The notes beneath the pieces are model-generated. The model was not told the origin of the DNA, searched no databases, and was given only the letters and a program-made list of their open reading frames with translations. A DNA stretch of 64,000 nucleotides, taken from Paraburkholderia sp. BL9I2N2 (GTDB lineage Bacteria; Pseudomonadota; Gammaproteobacteria; Burkholderiales; Burkholderiaceae). A program made the translations under genes and the position numbers. Below, one piece after another: positions 17,501 to 25,903 of the stretch (position 1 is the stretch's first letter; every line of letters starts with the position of its first letter). The DNA lies in the NCBI RefSeq assembly GCF_004339745.1, contig NZ_SMGP01000001.1, positions 744,001 through 808,000 on the forward strand, in the 5' to 3' direction.

Positions 17501-18763
17501 TCACGCCTTTGCGCGCTTGCCTTCCACATCCGGCAGGAACACCGTCAACACGCCGATCAGCGGCAGGAACGAGCAGACCTTGTACACGTACGTGATGCTG
17601 GTGGCATCGGCCAATTGCCCGAGGACCGCCGCGCCGATCCCGCCCAAGCCGAACGCAAAGCCGAAGAAGAGGCCCGCGACCATGCCCACCTTGCCGGGGA
17701 TCAACTCCTGCGCGTACACGAGGATCGCCGAGAACGCCGAAGCCAGCACCACGCCGATGATCACCGTCAGCACGCCGGTCCAGAACAGGTTGGCGTACGG
17801 CAGCAGCAGCGTGAACGGCGCCACGCCGAGAATCGACACCCAGATCACGTACTTGCGGCCGATCTTGTCGCCGATCGGGCCGCCGATCATCGTGCCCGCC
17901 GCGACGGCCGCGAGGAACACGAACAGATGGACCTGCGCCGCCTGCACCGGCAGATGGAACTTGTCGATCAGATAGAACGTGAAGTAGCTGTTGATGCTGG
18001 CGAGATAGAAATACTTCGAGAACACCAGCAGGATCAGCACGCCCATCGCGAACATGACCTTGTTGCGCGACAGCGTGGCGTGACCGGCGACGCTGCGCGC
18101 CTTCTTCACCGACGGATGCTGCTTGTACCAGCGGCCGATCTGCGTCAGCACGACGATCGCGACGAGCGCCGCCACCGAGAACCACGCGATGCTGCGCTGG
18201 CCGTGCGGAATCACGATCAATGCGGCGAGCAGCGGCCCGAGCGACGAACCCGCATTGCCGCCCACCTGAAACAGCGACTGCGCCAGCCCGTGACGGCCGC
18301 CCGACGCCATGCGCGCGACCCGCGACGATTCCGGATGGAACACCGACGAACCGCAGCCGACCAGCGCCGCCGCCACCAGCAGCACGCCGAAGTTGGGCGC
18401 GACCGACATCAGCAGCAGACCCGCGAGCGTGAAGCCCATGCCGACGGGCAGCGAATAGGGCTTCGGATGCTTGTCCGTATAAGTGCCGACGAGCGGCTGC
18501 AGCAGCGACGCGGTGATCTGGTAAGTCAGCGTGATCAGGCCGATCTGACCGAACGACAACGAGAAGTTGTCTTTCAGCATCGGGTAGATCGCCAGGATCA
18601 ACGACTGGATCATGTCGTTGAGCAGGTGCGAGAAGCTGATCGCGCCGAGCACGGAGTACACCGTGCGCTGCACTTTGGCGGCGGGTTGCGCGGCAGTGGC
18701 CGCGCCGGTTCCCGTTCCGGCTGGCGCGCCGGCGAGGGCGCTTTTATCGAGGCTCGTTTCCAT
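17501..18763 (-). CDS. fsr: MFS transporter, fosmidomycin-resistance (Fsr) type
   Basis: This is a 420-residue inner-membrane protein with about twelve hydrophobic helices. After a 33-residue Ala/Thr-rich N-terminus comes SFSHLLNDMIQSLILAIYPML, then GSSVFHPESSRVARMASGG and AQSLFQVGGNAGSSLGPLLA, which are hallmark stretches of Fsr-type pumps. These export fosmidomycin and probably other small anions; the native substrate is unknown. It is transcribed alone, with its own terminator. The open upstream region to 19215 separates it from a divergent chemotaxis receptor. Confidence 0.87.
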   Translation of the reverse strand: METSLDKSALAGAPAGTGTGAATAAQPAAKVQRTVYSVLGAISFSHLLNDMIQSLILAIYPMLKDNFSLSFGQIGLITLTYQITASLLQPLVGTYTDKHPKPYSLPVGMGFTLAGLLLMSVAPNFGVLLVAAALVGCGSSVFHPESSRVARMASGGRHGLAQSLFQVGGNAGSSLGPLLAALIVIPHGQRSIAWFSVAALVAIVVLTQIGRWYKQHPSVKKARSVAGHATLSRNKVMFAMGVLILLVFSKYFYLASINSYFTFYLIDKFHLPVQAAQVHLFVFLAAVAAGTMIGGPIGDKIGRKYVIWVSILGVAPFTLLLPYANLFWTGVLTVIIGVVLASAFSAILVYAQELIPGKVGMVAGLFFGFAFGLGGIGAAVLGQLADATSITYVYKVCSFLPLIGVLTVFLPDVEGKRAKA

Positions 18764-19215
18764 ACGCTAGATGAGAGAGAAGAAAGAGGGATCTGAAGCC
18801 GCCGGGCGCTATTCGAGCAACGTTTTCGGCGCTGCGGCATTTCGGCGCGGCATTTTGCGTCGTCAACTATTTGTCGAAGTTTAATGTGGCCTGACCGAAT
18901 TGTAAGGACAAGTTTTGTCGCGAATCAGACATGCGCTGCTGATAAGGGCCAGAGACGCTGCGCCGAAACCGGGAACCGCGCGCACCTCGACGGTGCCGGG
19001 AGCATGCGTGCTGCCACGGCCACGCGCGGCTGGCAAGTCATCTGATATATCCCGACCGGCGATTTTTGGCCGTGTATAAAACGGTCGCGGGCGCGCGGCT
19101 TACAAAGCAGCGCGTCGAGGACCGGGCGACACATGTGGCGAAAGCGGCCGGCATTTCGCGAGCGACGTTAAAGATCGCGGACGTTCTTGCCGTAGACCCG
19201 GAGAGATAAGAAGCA
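18764..19215. other. Divergent intergenic region between fsr and the chemotaxis receptor
   Basis: These 452 bases contain no solid gene. A possible flagellar sigma-28 promoter for the receptor is CGAAGTTT-N11-ACCGAATT at 18875-18901, against the E. coli consensus TAAAGTTT-N11-GCCGATAA; spacing is exact but the match is partial and the leader would be long. A 45-codon GTG frame at 19072-19209 (VYKTVAGARLTKQRV...) ends seven bases before the receptor ATG. It has an alpha-helical, regulator-like composition but no recognised family, so it may be a leader peptide or chance. Confidence 0.4.
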
Positions 19216-20937
19216 ATGCCGGAACCGACCTTTCCGGCAGTTCTAAACGTGGGGACGGGGAATATGAAAGCAGTTTCGCTGGGCAGCCAGACGGGCGCGG
19301 GATTCGTACCGGAGGGAGAAGCGGCGGGCAAGCCGCCGCGTGGCCAGAGCAGCCGCTCGCGGGCGGTGAGGCTCAAGGGTTTGTCGGTGAAGGCGATGTT
19401 GCGCCTCGCGTTTGCCGTGCTGCTGATCGGCACGCTATTGATCGGCGTGTTTTCGCTGACCCAGATCAGCCGTCTGAACGCGTCCACCCAATCCATCTAC
19501 GATCAGGGGCACGTCGCCAGCCGCGCCGCGGAAGAAGCGCGCGGCCACATGCTGCGCGCGAGCCGCGCGCAAAAAATGCTGCTCACCGCGACCACCGCGA
19601 AAGAGCGCGACGAACTCGGCACCGATATCGAGGCGGGCCTGAGCGGTCTCGCCGCGCAACTCGGCACGCTGCAACAGTACGTCGACACGTCCGACGCGAA
19701 GGCCGTCGATCAGCAGAAGAAATTCGCCGCTGCCGTGACGGTGTGGAGCGGACATCTGCGCGACTTCGTGACGCTCGTGAAAGCGCAGCCGCTCGATTTA
19801 TCGCAAATGAACTGGCAGGTCGGCACGCAGGACGTGTCGATGCTGGTTGAAACCGGCAAGCTGGAAAAAATGGTCGACGAACTCGTCGCGCAGCGCGGCA
19901 AGGCGGCGAAGGCGACCATCGAGGCGTCGGGCTTCATTTACCACTCGTCGTTCGTGATGATCGCGGTGGCGACGCTCGGGCTGATCGTGCTCGCGTTCGG
20001 CATCAGCGAGTGGGTGGTGCGGCGGCTTGCCGGCCAGCTCGGCGGCGAGCCGGCGTATGCGAAGGAAATTGCCAGCCGGATCGCGGCGGGTGATCTGTCG
20101 GTCGAGATCGCGCTGGGTCGCAAGGACAAGTCGAGCATGCTGTTCGCGCTGCACGACATGCAAAGCGGGCTCGCGACGACGGTCGCCGATATCGCGTCCA
20201 GCGCGGACGCGATTGCGACGGCGTCGGGTGAGATTTCGATGGGCAACCTGGACCTGTCGCAGCGCACCGAGCAGCAGGCGATGGCGCTCGAACGCACGGC
20301 TAGCAGCATGGAGCAGTTGACCTCGACGGTTCGCCAGAACGCCGATAACGCGAAGCAGGCGAGCACGCTGGCCAACAACGCGTCGGAGATCGCGGAGAAG
20401 GGCGGCGCCGTGGTGAGCCGCGTGGTCGCGACGATGAACGATATCAACGATAGCGCGCGCAGTATCGGCGACATCATTGGCGTGATCGAAGGGATCGCGT
20501 TTCAGACCAATATTCTTGCTTTGAATGCGGCGGTTGAGGCGGCGCGGGCTGGTGAGGAAGGGCGTGGTTTTTCAGTCGTGGCCGCTGAGGTGCGCAATCT
20601 GGCTCAGCGCAGTGCTGCGGCGGCGAAGGAGATCAAGGGGTTGATCAGCACGTCGGTGGAGCGCGTGAGCAATGGCTCGACCCTGGCTCAGGACGCCGGA
20701 CAGACTATGGATGAGGTCGTCAAAGCCGTGAAGCGGGTGACCGACATCATGGGCGAGATTTCGGCGGCTTCTTCCGAGCAGAGCGCCGGGATCGAGGAGA
20801 TCAATCTCGCCGTGACGCAAATGGATTCCGGGACGCAGCAGAATGCGGCATTGGTGGAGGAGGCTACGGCCGCTGCGAGGTCGTTGGACGATCAGGCGCG
20901 GGGTTTGAAGACGATGGTTGGGAAGTTCAGGTTGTAA
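19216..20937 (+). CDS. Methyl-accepting chemotaxis protein
   Basis: This is a 573-residue Tsr/Tar-like receptor. A first membrane helix lies at about residues 57-80 (AMLRLAFAVLLIGTLLIGVF), followed by a periplasmic four-helix ligand domain of about 155 residues. A second helix near 235-257 leads into a HAMP-like linker. The cytoplasmic signalling tip includes EGIAFQTNILALNAAVEAAR and GRGFSVVAAEVRNLAQRSA, the CheA/CheW contact. There is no C-terminal CheR-binding pentapeptide (ends GKFRL). An alternative start at 19264 (MKAVSLGS) is possible; 19216 has AGAGATAAGAAG upstream. The final 400 bases show more T-ending codons than the rest. The ligand cannot be read. Confidence 0.9.
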   Translation: MPEPTFPAVLNVGTGNMKAVSLGSQTGAGFVPEGEAAGKPPRGQSSRSRAVRLKGLSVKAMLRLAFAVLLIGTLLIGVFSLTQISRLNASTQSIYDQGHVASRAAEEARGHMLRASRAQKMLLTATTAKERDELGTDIEAGLSGLAAQLGTLQQYVDTSDAKAVDQQKKFAAAVTVWSGHLRDFVTLVKAQPLDLSQMNWQVGTQDVSMLVETGKLEKMVDELVAQRGKAAKATIEASGFIYHSSFVMIAVATLGLIVLAFGISEWVVRRLAGQLGGEPAYAKEIASRIAAGDLSVEIALGRKDKSSMLFALHDMQSGLATTVADIASSADAIATASGEISMGNLDLSQRTEQQAMALERTASSMEQLTSTVRQNADNAKQASTLANNASEIAEKGGAVVSRVVATMNDINDSARSIGDIIGVIEGIAFQTNILALNAAVEAARAGEEGRGFSVVAAEVRNLAQRSAAAAKEIKGLISTSVERVSNGSTLAQDAGQTMDEVVKAVKRVTDIMGEISAASSEQSAGIEEINLAVTQMDSGTQQNAALVEEATAAARSLDDQARGLKTMVGKFRL

Positions 20938-20986
20938 GGGAAGGTCGCGCGCGGCCCTTCGTCGCGCGGCCCACCCTTTTAGACAA

Positions 20987-22219
20987 TCAGAACGTGATCT
21001 TGAAAACCTGCGCACCTACGCCACGCGTGCCCGCATACAGATTGCCGGCGCTGTCGGTGGTCATGGACGTAATGAAGTCGGTCGAGTTGCTGAATGGGTA
21101 GGACACCATGCTGCCGTTGGCCGCAATCCGGTAGATGATTTGCACGCCCGCGGCGTAGACGTTGCCCTGGCTGTCCACCGCAATCGCACTACTGGCATTC
21201 GACAGCTTGCTCGCCACGGTCGTCACGGTGCCATCCGGCGCAATCTTGCGGACCGCGTCGAGACTTTTTACATAAAGGTCACCGCTGCTGTCGATCGCAA
21301 GATCGGGCGTTCCGTTGAATGAGAATGTCGCCGCGCTACCCACTCCGTCAACGTTGCCACTCGTACCGCTGCCGGCTAGAACCGTCCACGTGTTGCCGGC
21401 CAGATTGAACTTCACGATGCGGTTGTTTGCGGCATCGGCAAGAAACAGGTTTCCTTTGTTGTCCGCGACGAGGCCGCCTCCGCCAATGAGGCCGCCTCCG
21501 CCAACGAGGCCGGAACTGGCGGTGGCCCAGTTTGCGAATAGTTGCTGGTAGACGCCCGACGCCGTGAGTTCACTGAGCGATCCGCCCAATGTGAACGGCG
21601 ATGTGGAAGTAAGCGTGGTGTTGCCTGAACCGTAGATGTTGCCGGCGGCATCGATTGCGACGCCGTCCCACTCGGCAGCGGACGATAGTGTGGTGACCAC
21701 GCCGGACTGCGTGACTCGCCGCAGGGCTAGCCGGTCGGAGAGGACGATGTCGCCGGAAGCGTTCACGGTGAGATGGCCGCCTCCCCAGAGAACCGCGGCT
21801 TCGCCGGTTCCATCGACGGGGGACAGGTTTGTTGTGGGGGAGCCGGCCATGCTGACAGCCGTCAAGGCGGAGGTGGTAATGCCGTTACCCGTTGCCTGCG
21901 CGGTTGTCACGAGATTGTTTGCCGGACCCGTTGCATTCGCGGGCACAGTGACCTGCGCGCCAGTCTGTGTGTAGATGGTATTCGACGTTCCGCCGATCGT
22001 GACGACGTCGCCGTTTGGCGACGAAACAATCGTGCCGGCGGGAACCTGCACTGACATGTTTGCTGTCATGGTCCGGCTGGCGCCCGCCGCCAGCGTGGTC
22101 GGCGCTGCATTGGCGCTGCTCTCGGTATTGCCTGAAGAAGTTGTTCCCGCGCTGCCCCCGCAAGCACTTAACACGACGGACAGACCTAGTACGAAAACCC
22201 CGCGTGACATTTTCTGCAT
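20987..22219 (-). CDS. Lipoprotein with NHL/beta-propeller repeats
   Basis: This is a 410-residue exported lipoprotein. The signal peptide ends with lipobox LSAC, with the lipidated Cys at about residue 20. A Ser/Thr/Gly/Ala-rich stretch follows, then repeats of the NHL type such as DNKGNLFLADAANNRIVKF, DSSGDLYVKSLDAVRKIAPDG and DSQGNVYAAG. These suggest a beta-propeller in the periplasm or on the outer membrane, with unknown binding partner. ATGs at 22219 and 22210 are both possible. A Gly-rich tandem (GGGLIGGGGLVADN) reflects a short nucleotide duplication at about 21474-21506. It is convergent with the chemotaxis receptor. Confidence 0.75.
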   Translation of the reverse strand: MQKMSRGVFVLGLSVVLSACGGSAGTTSSGNTESSANAAPTTLAAGASRTMTANMSVQVPAGTIVSSPNGDVVTIGGTSNTIYTQTGAQVTVPANATGPANNLVTTAQATGNGITTSALTAVSMAGSPTTNLSPVDGTGEAAVLWGGGHLTVNASGDIVLSDRLALRRVTQSGVVTTLSSAAEWDGVAIDAAGNIYGSGNTTLTSTSPFTLGGSLSELTASGVYQQLFANWATASSGLVGGGGLIGGGGLVADNKGNLFLADAANNRIVKFNLAGNTWTVLAGSGTSGNVDGVGSAATFSFNGTPDLAIDSSGDLYVKSLDAVRKIAPDGTVTTVASKLSNASSAIAVDSQGNVYAAGVQIIYRIAANGSMVSYPFSNSTDFITSMTTDSAGNLYAGTRGVGAQVFKITF

Positions 22220-22614
22220 TCTTATATTGCCCTTTCAAATAGTCGCGGGCCGTCGAGGAGCGGCATTGGCGACAGTCGAACCGTGAGGAGCTCAGTAGCC
22301 CAGCCGGTAACAGCACGAACACACGAAGGCATCAGGGCTTATGCACGCGCTTTCGTACGCTTCGCAGCAGTGGCCTAAGGCAAGTCGCCGACGAGACTGA
22401 GTTTTCATTTTTATCAAGCCTTCAACGACTTGCCTGGCCCGCGATTGAAGGGCTGACAATGAAGGCGCGCACATCTTAGCGCCACTGCGACCGGCGAGCC
22501 ACTTTTTCTTGCGCACCGGTCGAGTGTCTTCATTTCAGCCGTAATACGCGTGTCGGCAAGGGCGTGCCACCATGCCGCAAATCCCGCCGGTCATGCGCGC
22601 AACGACAAAACCGC
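22220..22614. other. Intergenic region between lipoprotein and efflux genes
   Basis: These 395 bases hold the upstream region of the lipoprotein gene and the 3' flank of the efflux operon. I see no RNA gene, terminator or repeat. A 74-codon minus-strand frame at 22292-22516 ending in a Cys-rich segment has no recognised family and only a weak ribosome site. Confidence 0.5.
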
Positions 22615-23490
22615 TCAGCTCGACTTACCAGCCGATGGCGTCACCACAACCGTACAAGTAATCCCCGCGGCCAACACCACGTCATCCGGCACGGAATCAA
22701 TCCTCACCCGCACGGGAACGCGCTGCGCGAGACGCACCCAGTTGAAAGTCGGATTCACATCTGCGAGCAGTTCACGACTTTCGGGATTATCCCGATCATA
22801 AATACCGCGAGAAATACTTTCGACGTGCCCTTGCAATGTGCCACCGCTCATCAGCCGAACCTCGGCCTTATCACCAATACGCACATGAGGAAGCTTGGTT
22901 TCCTCAAAATACCCATAAACCCAGAACGAGTGACTATCGACAATAGCCAGCTTAGCCGCCCCGGCAGTCGCATAATCCCCGCGAAACACGCTGAGGTTAG
23001 TGACATACCCATCAACCGGCGACACAACCCGCGTCCTCGAAAGATTCAATTTAGCCGCATCCAGAGCAGCCACAGCCTGCTGATAAGAAGCCTCCGCGGC
23101 CGAAGCCGTATGCGTTGCATTCTCACGGCTCTCCTTGGACACAACCAAAGCATCCATATCCGCCCGCCGCTGCGCATCATCGCGCTTCATCTGCAACTCG
23201 GCCTTTCGCGCAGCCACCGCAGCCTGCGCCTGCTCGACCGCAATCTCATAGTGCGAGGGATCGATCTGCATCAACAGATCGCCTTTCTTCACCAGTTGAT
23301 TGTCCTTCACAGGCAGATCGACAACCGCGCCAGAAACATCGGGCGCGACGTTCACGATTTCGGCGCGCACGCGCCCATCGCGCGTCCACGGTTCGTCCAT
23401 GTAATGAACCCACAAAACGCGTCCAATCAAAATCGCGACGATAAAAATAACGGCTGTCGCGACGAAGCCCACAATATTTCGGATGGTCAT
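22615..23490 (-). CDS. aaeA: HlyD-family membrane fusion protein (AaeA-like)
   Basis: This is a 291-residue periplasmic adaptor anchored by one N-terminal helix (IVGFVATAVIFIVAILIGRVLW, about residues 5-26). A biotinyl-lipoyl-like domain (VNVAPDVSGAVVDLPVKDNQLVKKGD), an alpha-helical hairpin rich in Ala/Glu/Arg and a beta-barrel follow. It bridges the FUSC inner-membrane pump and the outer-membrane factor encoded in the same operon. The start at 23490 (MTIRNIVGF) matches family starts; the longer frame adds 17 atypical residues. It is the last gene of the operon, 13 bp after the DUF1656 gene. Aromatic carboxylic acid export is inferred from AaeAB. Confidence 0.88.
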   Translation of the reverse strand: MTIRNIVGFVATAVIFIVAILIGRVLWVHYMDEPWTRDGRVRAEIVNVAPDVSGAVVDLPVKDNQLVKKGDLLMQIDPSHYEIAVEQAQAAVAARKAELQMKRDDAQRRADMDALVVSKESRENATHTASAAEASYQQAVAALDAAKLNLSRTRVVSPVDGYVTNLSVFRGDYATAGAAKLAIVDSHSFWVYGYFEETKLPHVRIGDKAEVRLMSGGTLQGHVESISRGIYDRDNPESRELLADVNPTFNWVRLAQRVPVRVRIDSVPDDVVLAAGITCTVVVTPSAGKSS

Positions 23491-23503
23491 GTTTCGACTC
23501 TGA

Positions 23504-23704
23504 TCAACGATAAACGGCGAGACCCAGCACGCCGCACACACAGACGAGCAAGCTGGCCCGGAACAAGGACGGATGCCACACCACGCGATACACGCCCGTA
23601 TAGGCGATCACGCGGTCCAACACCCAGGTAAGCGCGGCGCCCGCGATGAACAGCAGCACGATGGCCGGCACGTAGGCGTCGAAAACGGCGATATCACGTG
23701 GCAT
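23504..23704 (-). CDS. aaeX: DUF1656 small membrane protein (AaeX-like)
   Basis: This is a 66-residue protein with two hydrophobic helices (about residues 10-30 and 46-64) and the characteristic VYRVVWHPSLFRASL loop of DUF1656. Such proteins always accompany HlyD and FUSC genes in aromatic-acid efflux operons; their job is unknown. The start at 23704 follows GGAG and overlaps the end of the FUSC gene by 11 bases. Confidence 0.88.
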   Translation of the reverse strand: MPRDIAVFDAYVPAIVLLFIAGAALTWVLDRVIAYTGVYRVVWHPSLFRASLLVCVCGVLGLAVYR

Positions 23705-25901
23705 GACGAACTCCTTCTGGCGCGTCGGCACGTCCGCTCATCAGCGGTTCAAGCGGCGATTGCGGATCGAGCAGCGCGGTACGAATGAAATGCAGTTGAC
23801 TCAATATGCGTTGCAGTCGATGCCGCTCTTCACGCGGCGGCGTGAAGGTGGCGAGCATCTGCTGAACGGCGGCGATGGCGTCGGTGGTCGCGGCAAGCGC
23901 GCGGTCGAAGCGGTCTTCACGCGGCCGCTCGAATAGCGCGGCCAGCGCGTCGCGCATCGCACGTAACGCGACGCGCCACGGCATCGACTTTGCGTAGCGC
24001 GCGTCGGCGGGCAGCGCCGCTATTTCGCGGCGCAAGTCGATCATCGCGTTGCCCACTTCGAGCACCGAGAAGAGCCAGCGCAACGTGTCGCGTTTGAGCT
24101 CGGGTTCGTTCTGCGCGAGCGCGTTGATCTGGAACATCAGATCGCGCGCGCCGCTTTCAAAGCGCGAACGCACCCGGCGCATGCCCGCGCGGCTCGCCAG
24201 CACGACCTGGCGCCGCAGATCCACCAGCAGGCGGTTACGCAGCCACGGCGTCGAAGGCGGCAGCAACACCGCGAACGCGATCGACGACACCAGGATCGAC
24301 AGCACCAGCGCCAGCGCATCGTTCATGAAGGCGCTCGGGTCGTAGTGAATCACGTTGTCTGGGCCGGCCAGGAAACAGAAGAAGATGCAGTAGCCGACAC
24401 CGTAGCCGGCCAGCGCGGGCCGCGTCGTCATGAACACGCCGAGCAGCAGGAACGGCGTGAGCGCGGCGCACAGTAGCGGGAAGCCGTCGATGTGCGGAAA
24501 CACGCCGTACACCGCGATCATGCCCATCACCGTGGCGGCCAGCGTGCCGGCCGCCATCTGGAACGCGGTGCGCTTCGGATTCGGCGACGACGACGCCAGC
24601 GCGCAAATGGCCGCGGCATTCAGCGTCAAGGTCGAACCGCTCGGCCACGCGGTCGCGATCCAGAAGGCGCCGAGCGCCATCATCACGATGGCGGCGCGCA
24701 CGCCCGCGACGCCCGCGGCAAGCGCGTTCGTCTTCGGTTCGTAACGTTCGATCCAGCGCTCGCGCTCGTGCGTATCGACGGCGAGCGACGCGTACGTGGC
24801 GGCATAAGCATGCAAATCGTCGATGAAGCGGTACAGCAGTTCGGCGCCGGTGTCGAAGTCGAGCAGCGGCGTCTCGGGGTACGCTTCCAGCAGCGCGCGT
24901 GTCGCGCGCACGCGTTTGGGCAACTCGGCTTTGTAGGCTTCGAGCTGCGCGGCGGCGTGCGCGGCGTCGGCGGCACTCAGCACGGGTTCGCCGGATTTCG
25001 CGAGCAGCGGGGCGATTTCCTTGAAGTACGGCTCGAGTGCGTCGATCGCGGTGGCCGCGCCGCTCGTGTGTGTGTTGCGCAAGCGGTTCATCAACTGATG
25101 CAACGCGTGAAAGCGCGTCGACGCGGTCATGAACTCGCTGTTCAGACGCGCGAGACGGCCGCCGCGCATGCGCGAATCGGGGCCTTCGAACACGGCCACG
25201 CTGCGGGCCGCTTCGAAACCGACGATGTCGGCGACAAAGCGCGCGTTGGTCGCTTCGATCTGCGCGCGGTCGTTGCGGCCGGCGAGCGACGCCGACACAT
25301 ACTCGACGAACGCCGAGAAACGCGCGCGCACGGTGCTGCGCATCTGCAAGCCGGCGAACTGCGGAAACACGAGGCCGCTCACCGCGCCCGCGCAGACGAT
25401 GCCGACCACCACTTCGGCCACCCGCGTGAGCGCGCTCAGAAACGCGCCGTCCGGATGTTGCGAAGCGGGGATGCCGATCAGCGCGGCGGTGTAGCCGGCC
25501 AGCACGAAACCGTACGACCGGAAATTGCGGTTGCGCGCGGCGCCCGCGGTGCAGATGCCGACCCAGATCGCGGTCGTGACGATAAACAGTTCCGGCTGCT
25601 GCGCGAACAGCCCGATCAACGCGAGCATCACGACGAGACCGACCAGCGTGCCGCAGATCCGGTAGAAGCTCTTCGCGAACACCATGCCGCTTTGCGGCTG
25701 CATCACGATGAACACGGTGGTCATCGCGGTGCGCGGCTGCGGCAGGTCGAGCTTCATCGCGACGCCGAGCGCGAGGAAGCAGGCGGCGAGCGCTTTGAAG
25801 AGGTAGATCCAGGTGAGGCCGTCGTTGCGCGCCCAGTCGGCGGCGGCCGCGTATAGCGCGGCGAACGACGCCGGGCGCGAGGCGGAAGAAGAGGCGGACA
25901 T
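23694..25901 (-). CDS. aaeB: FUSC-family inner-membrane efflux protein (AaeB-like)
   Basis: This is a 735-residue pump with two sets of about five to six membrane helices, each followed by a long cytoplasmic helical region, as in p-hydroxybenzoate exporter AaeB. The first set starts near residue 33 (YLFKALAACFLALGVAMKLD), with the PRTAMTTVFIVMQPQSG stretch typical of FUSC. The second set begins near residue 400 (AAIVMMALGAFWIATAWPSG). It starts 2 bp after the outer-membrane-factor stop and overlaps the DUF1656 gene. The substrate is probably a hydroxylated aromatic acid or a related toxic anion. Confidence 0.9.
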   Translation of the reverse strand: MSASSSASRPASFAALYAAAADWARNDGLTWIYLFKALAACFLALGVAMKLDLPQPRTAMTTVFIVMQPQSGMVFAKSFYRICGTLVGLVVMLALIGLFAQQPELFIVTTAIWVGICTAGAARNRNFRSYGFVLAGYTAALIGIPASQHPDGAFLSALTRVAEVVVGIVCAGAVSGLVFPQFAGLQMRSTVRARFSAFVEYVSASLAGRNDRAQIEATNARFVADIVGFEAARSVAVFEGPDSRMRGGRLARLNSEFMTASTRFHALHQLMNRLRNTHTSGAATAIDALEPYFKEIAPLLAKSGEPVLSAADAAHAAAQLEAYKAELPKRVRATRALLEAYPETPLLDFDTGAELLYRFIDDLHAYAATYASLAVDTHERERWIERYEPKTNALAAGVAGVRAAIVMMALGAFWIATAWPSGSTLTLNAAAICALASSSPNPKRTAFQMAAGTLAATVMGMIAVYGVFPHIDGFPLLCAALTPFLLLGVFMTTRPALAGYGVGYCIFFCFLAGPDNVIHYDPSAFMNDALALVLSILVSSIAFAVLLPPSTPWLRNRLLVDLRRQVVLASRAGMRRVRSRFESGARDLMFQINALAQNEPELKRDTLRWLFSVLEVGNAMIDLRREIAALPADARYAKSMPWRVALRAMRDALAALFERPREDRFDRALAATTDAIAAVQQMLATFTPPREERHRLQRILSQLHFIRTALLDPQSPLEPLMSGRADAPEGVRHAT

Positions 25902-25903
25902 GG

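Noticed and set aside
18925..19134. 69-codon minus-strand frame upstream of the chemotaxis receptor
   Set aside because: No ribosome site or motif; it overlaps the likely promoter region.
22292..22516. 74-codon minus-strand frame with a Cys-rich end
   Set aside because: The ribosome site is weak, no family is recognised, and composition matches the surrounding non-coding sequence.
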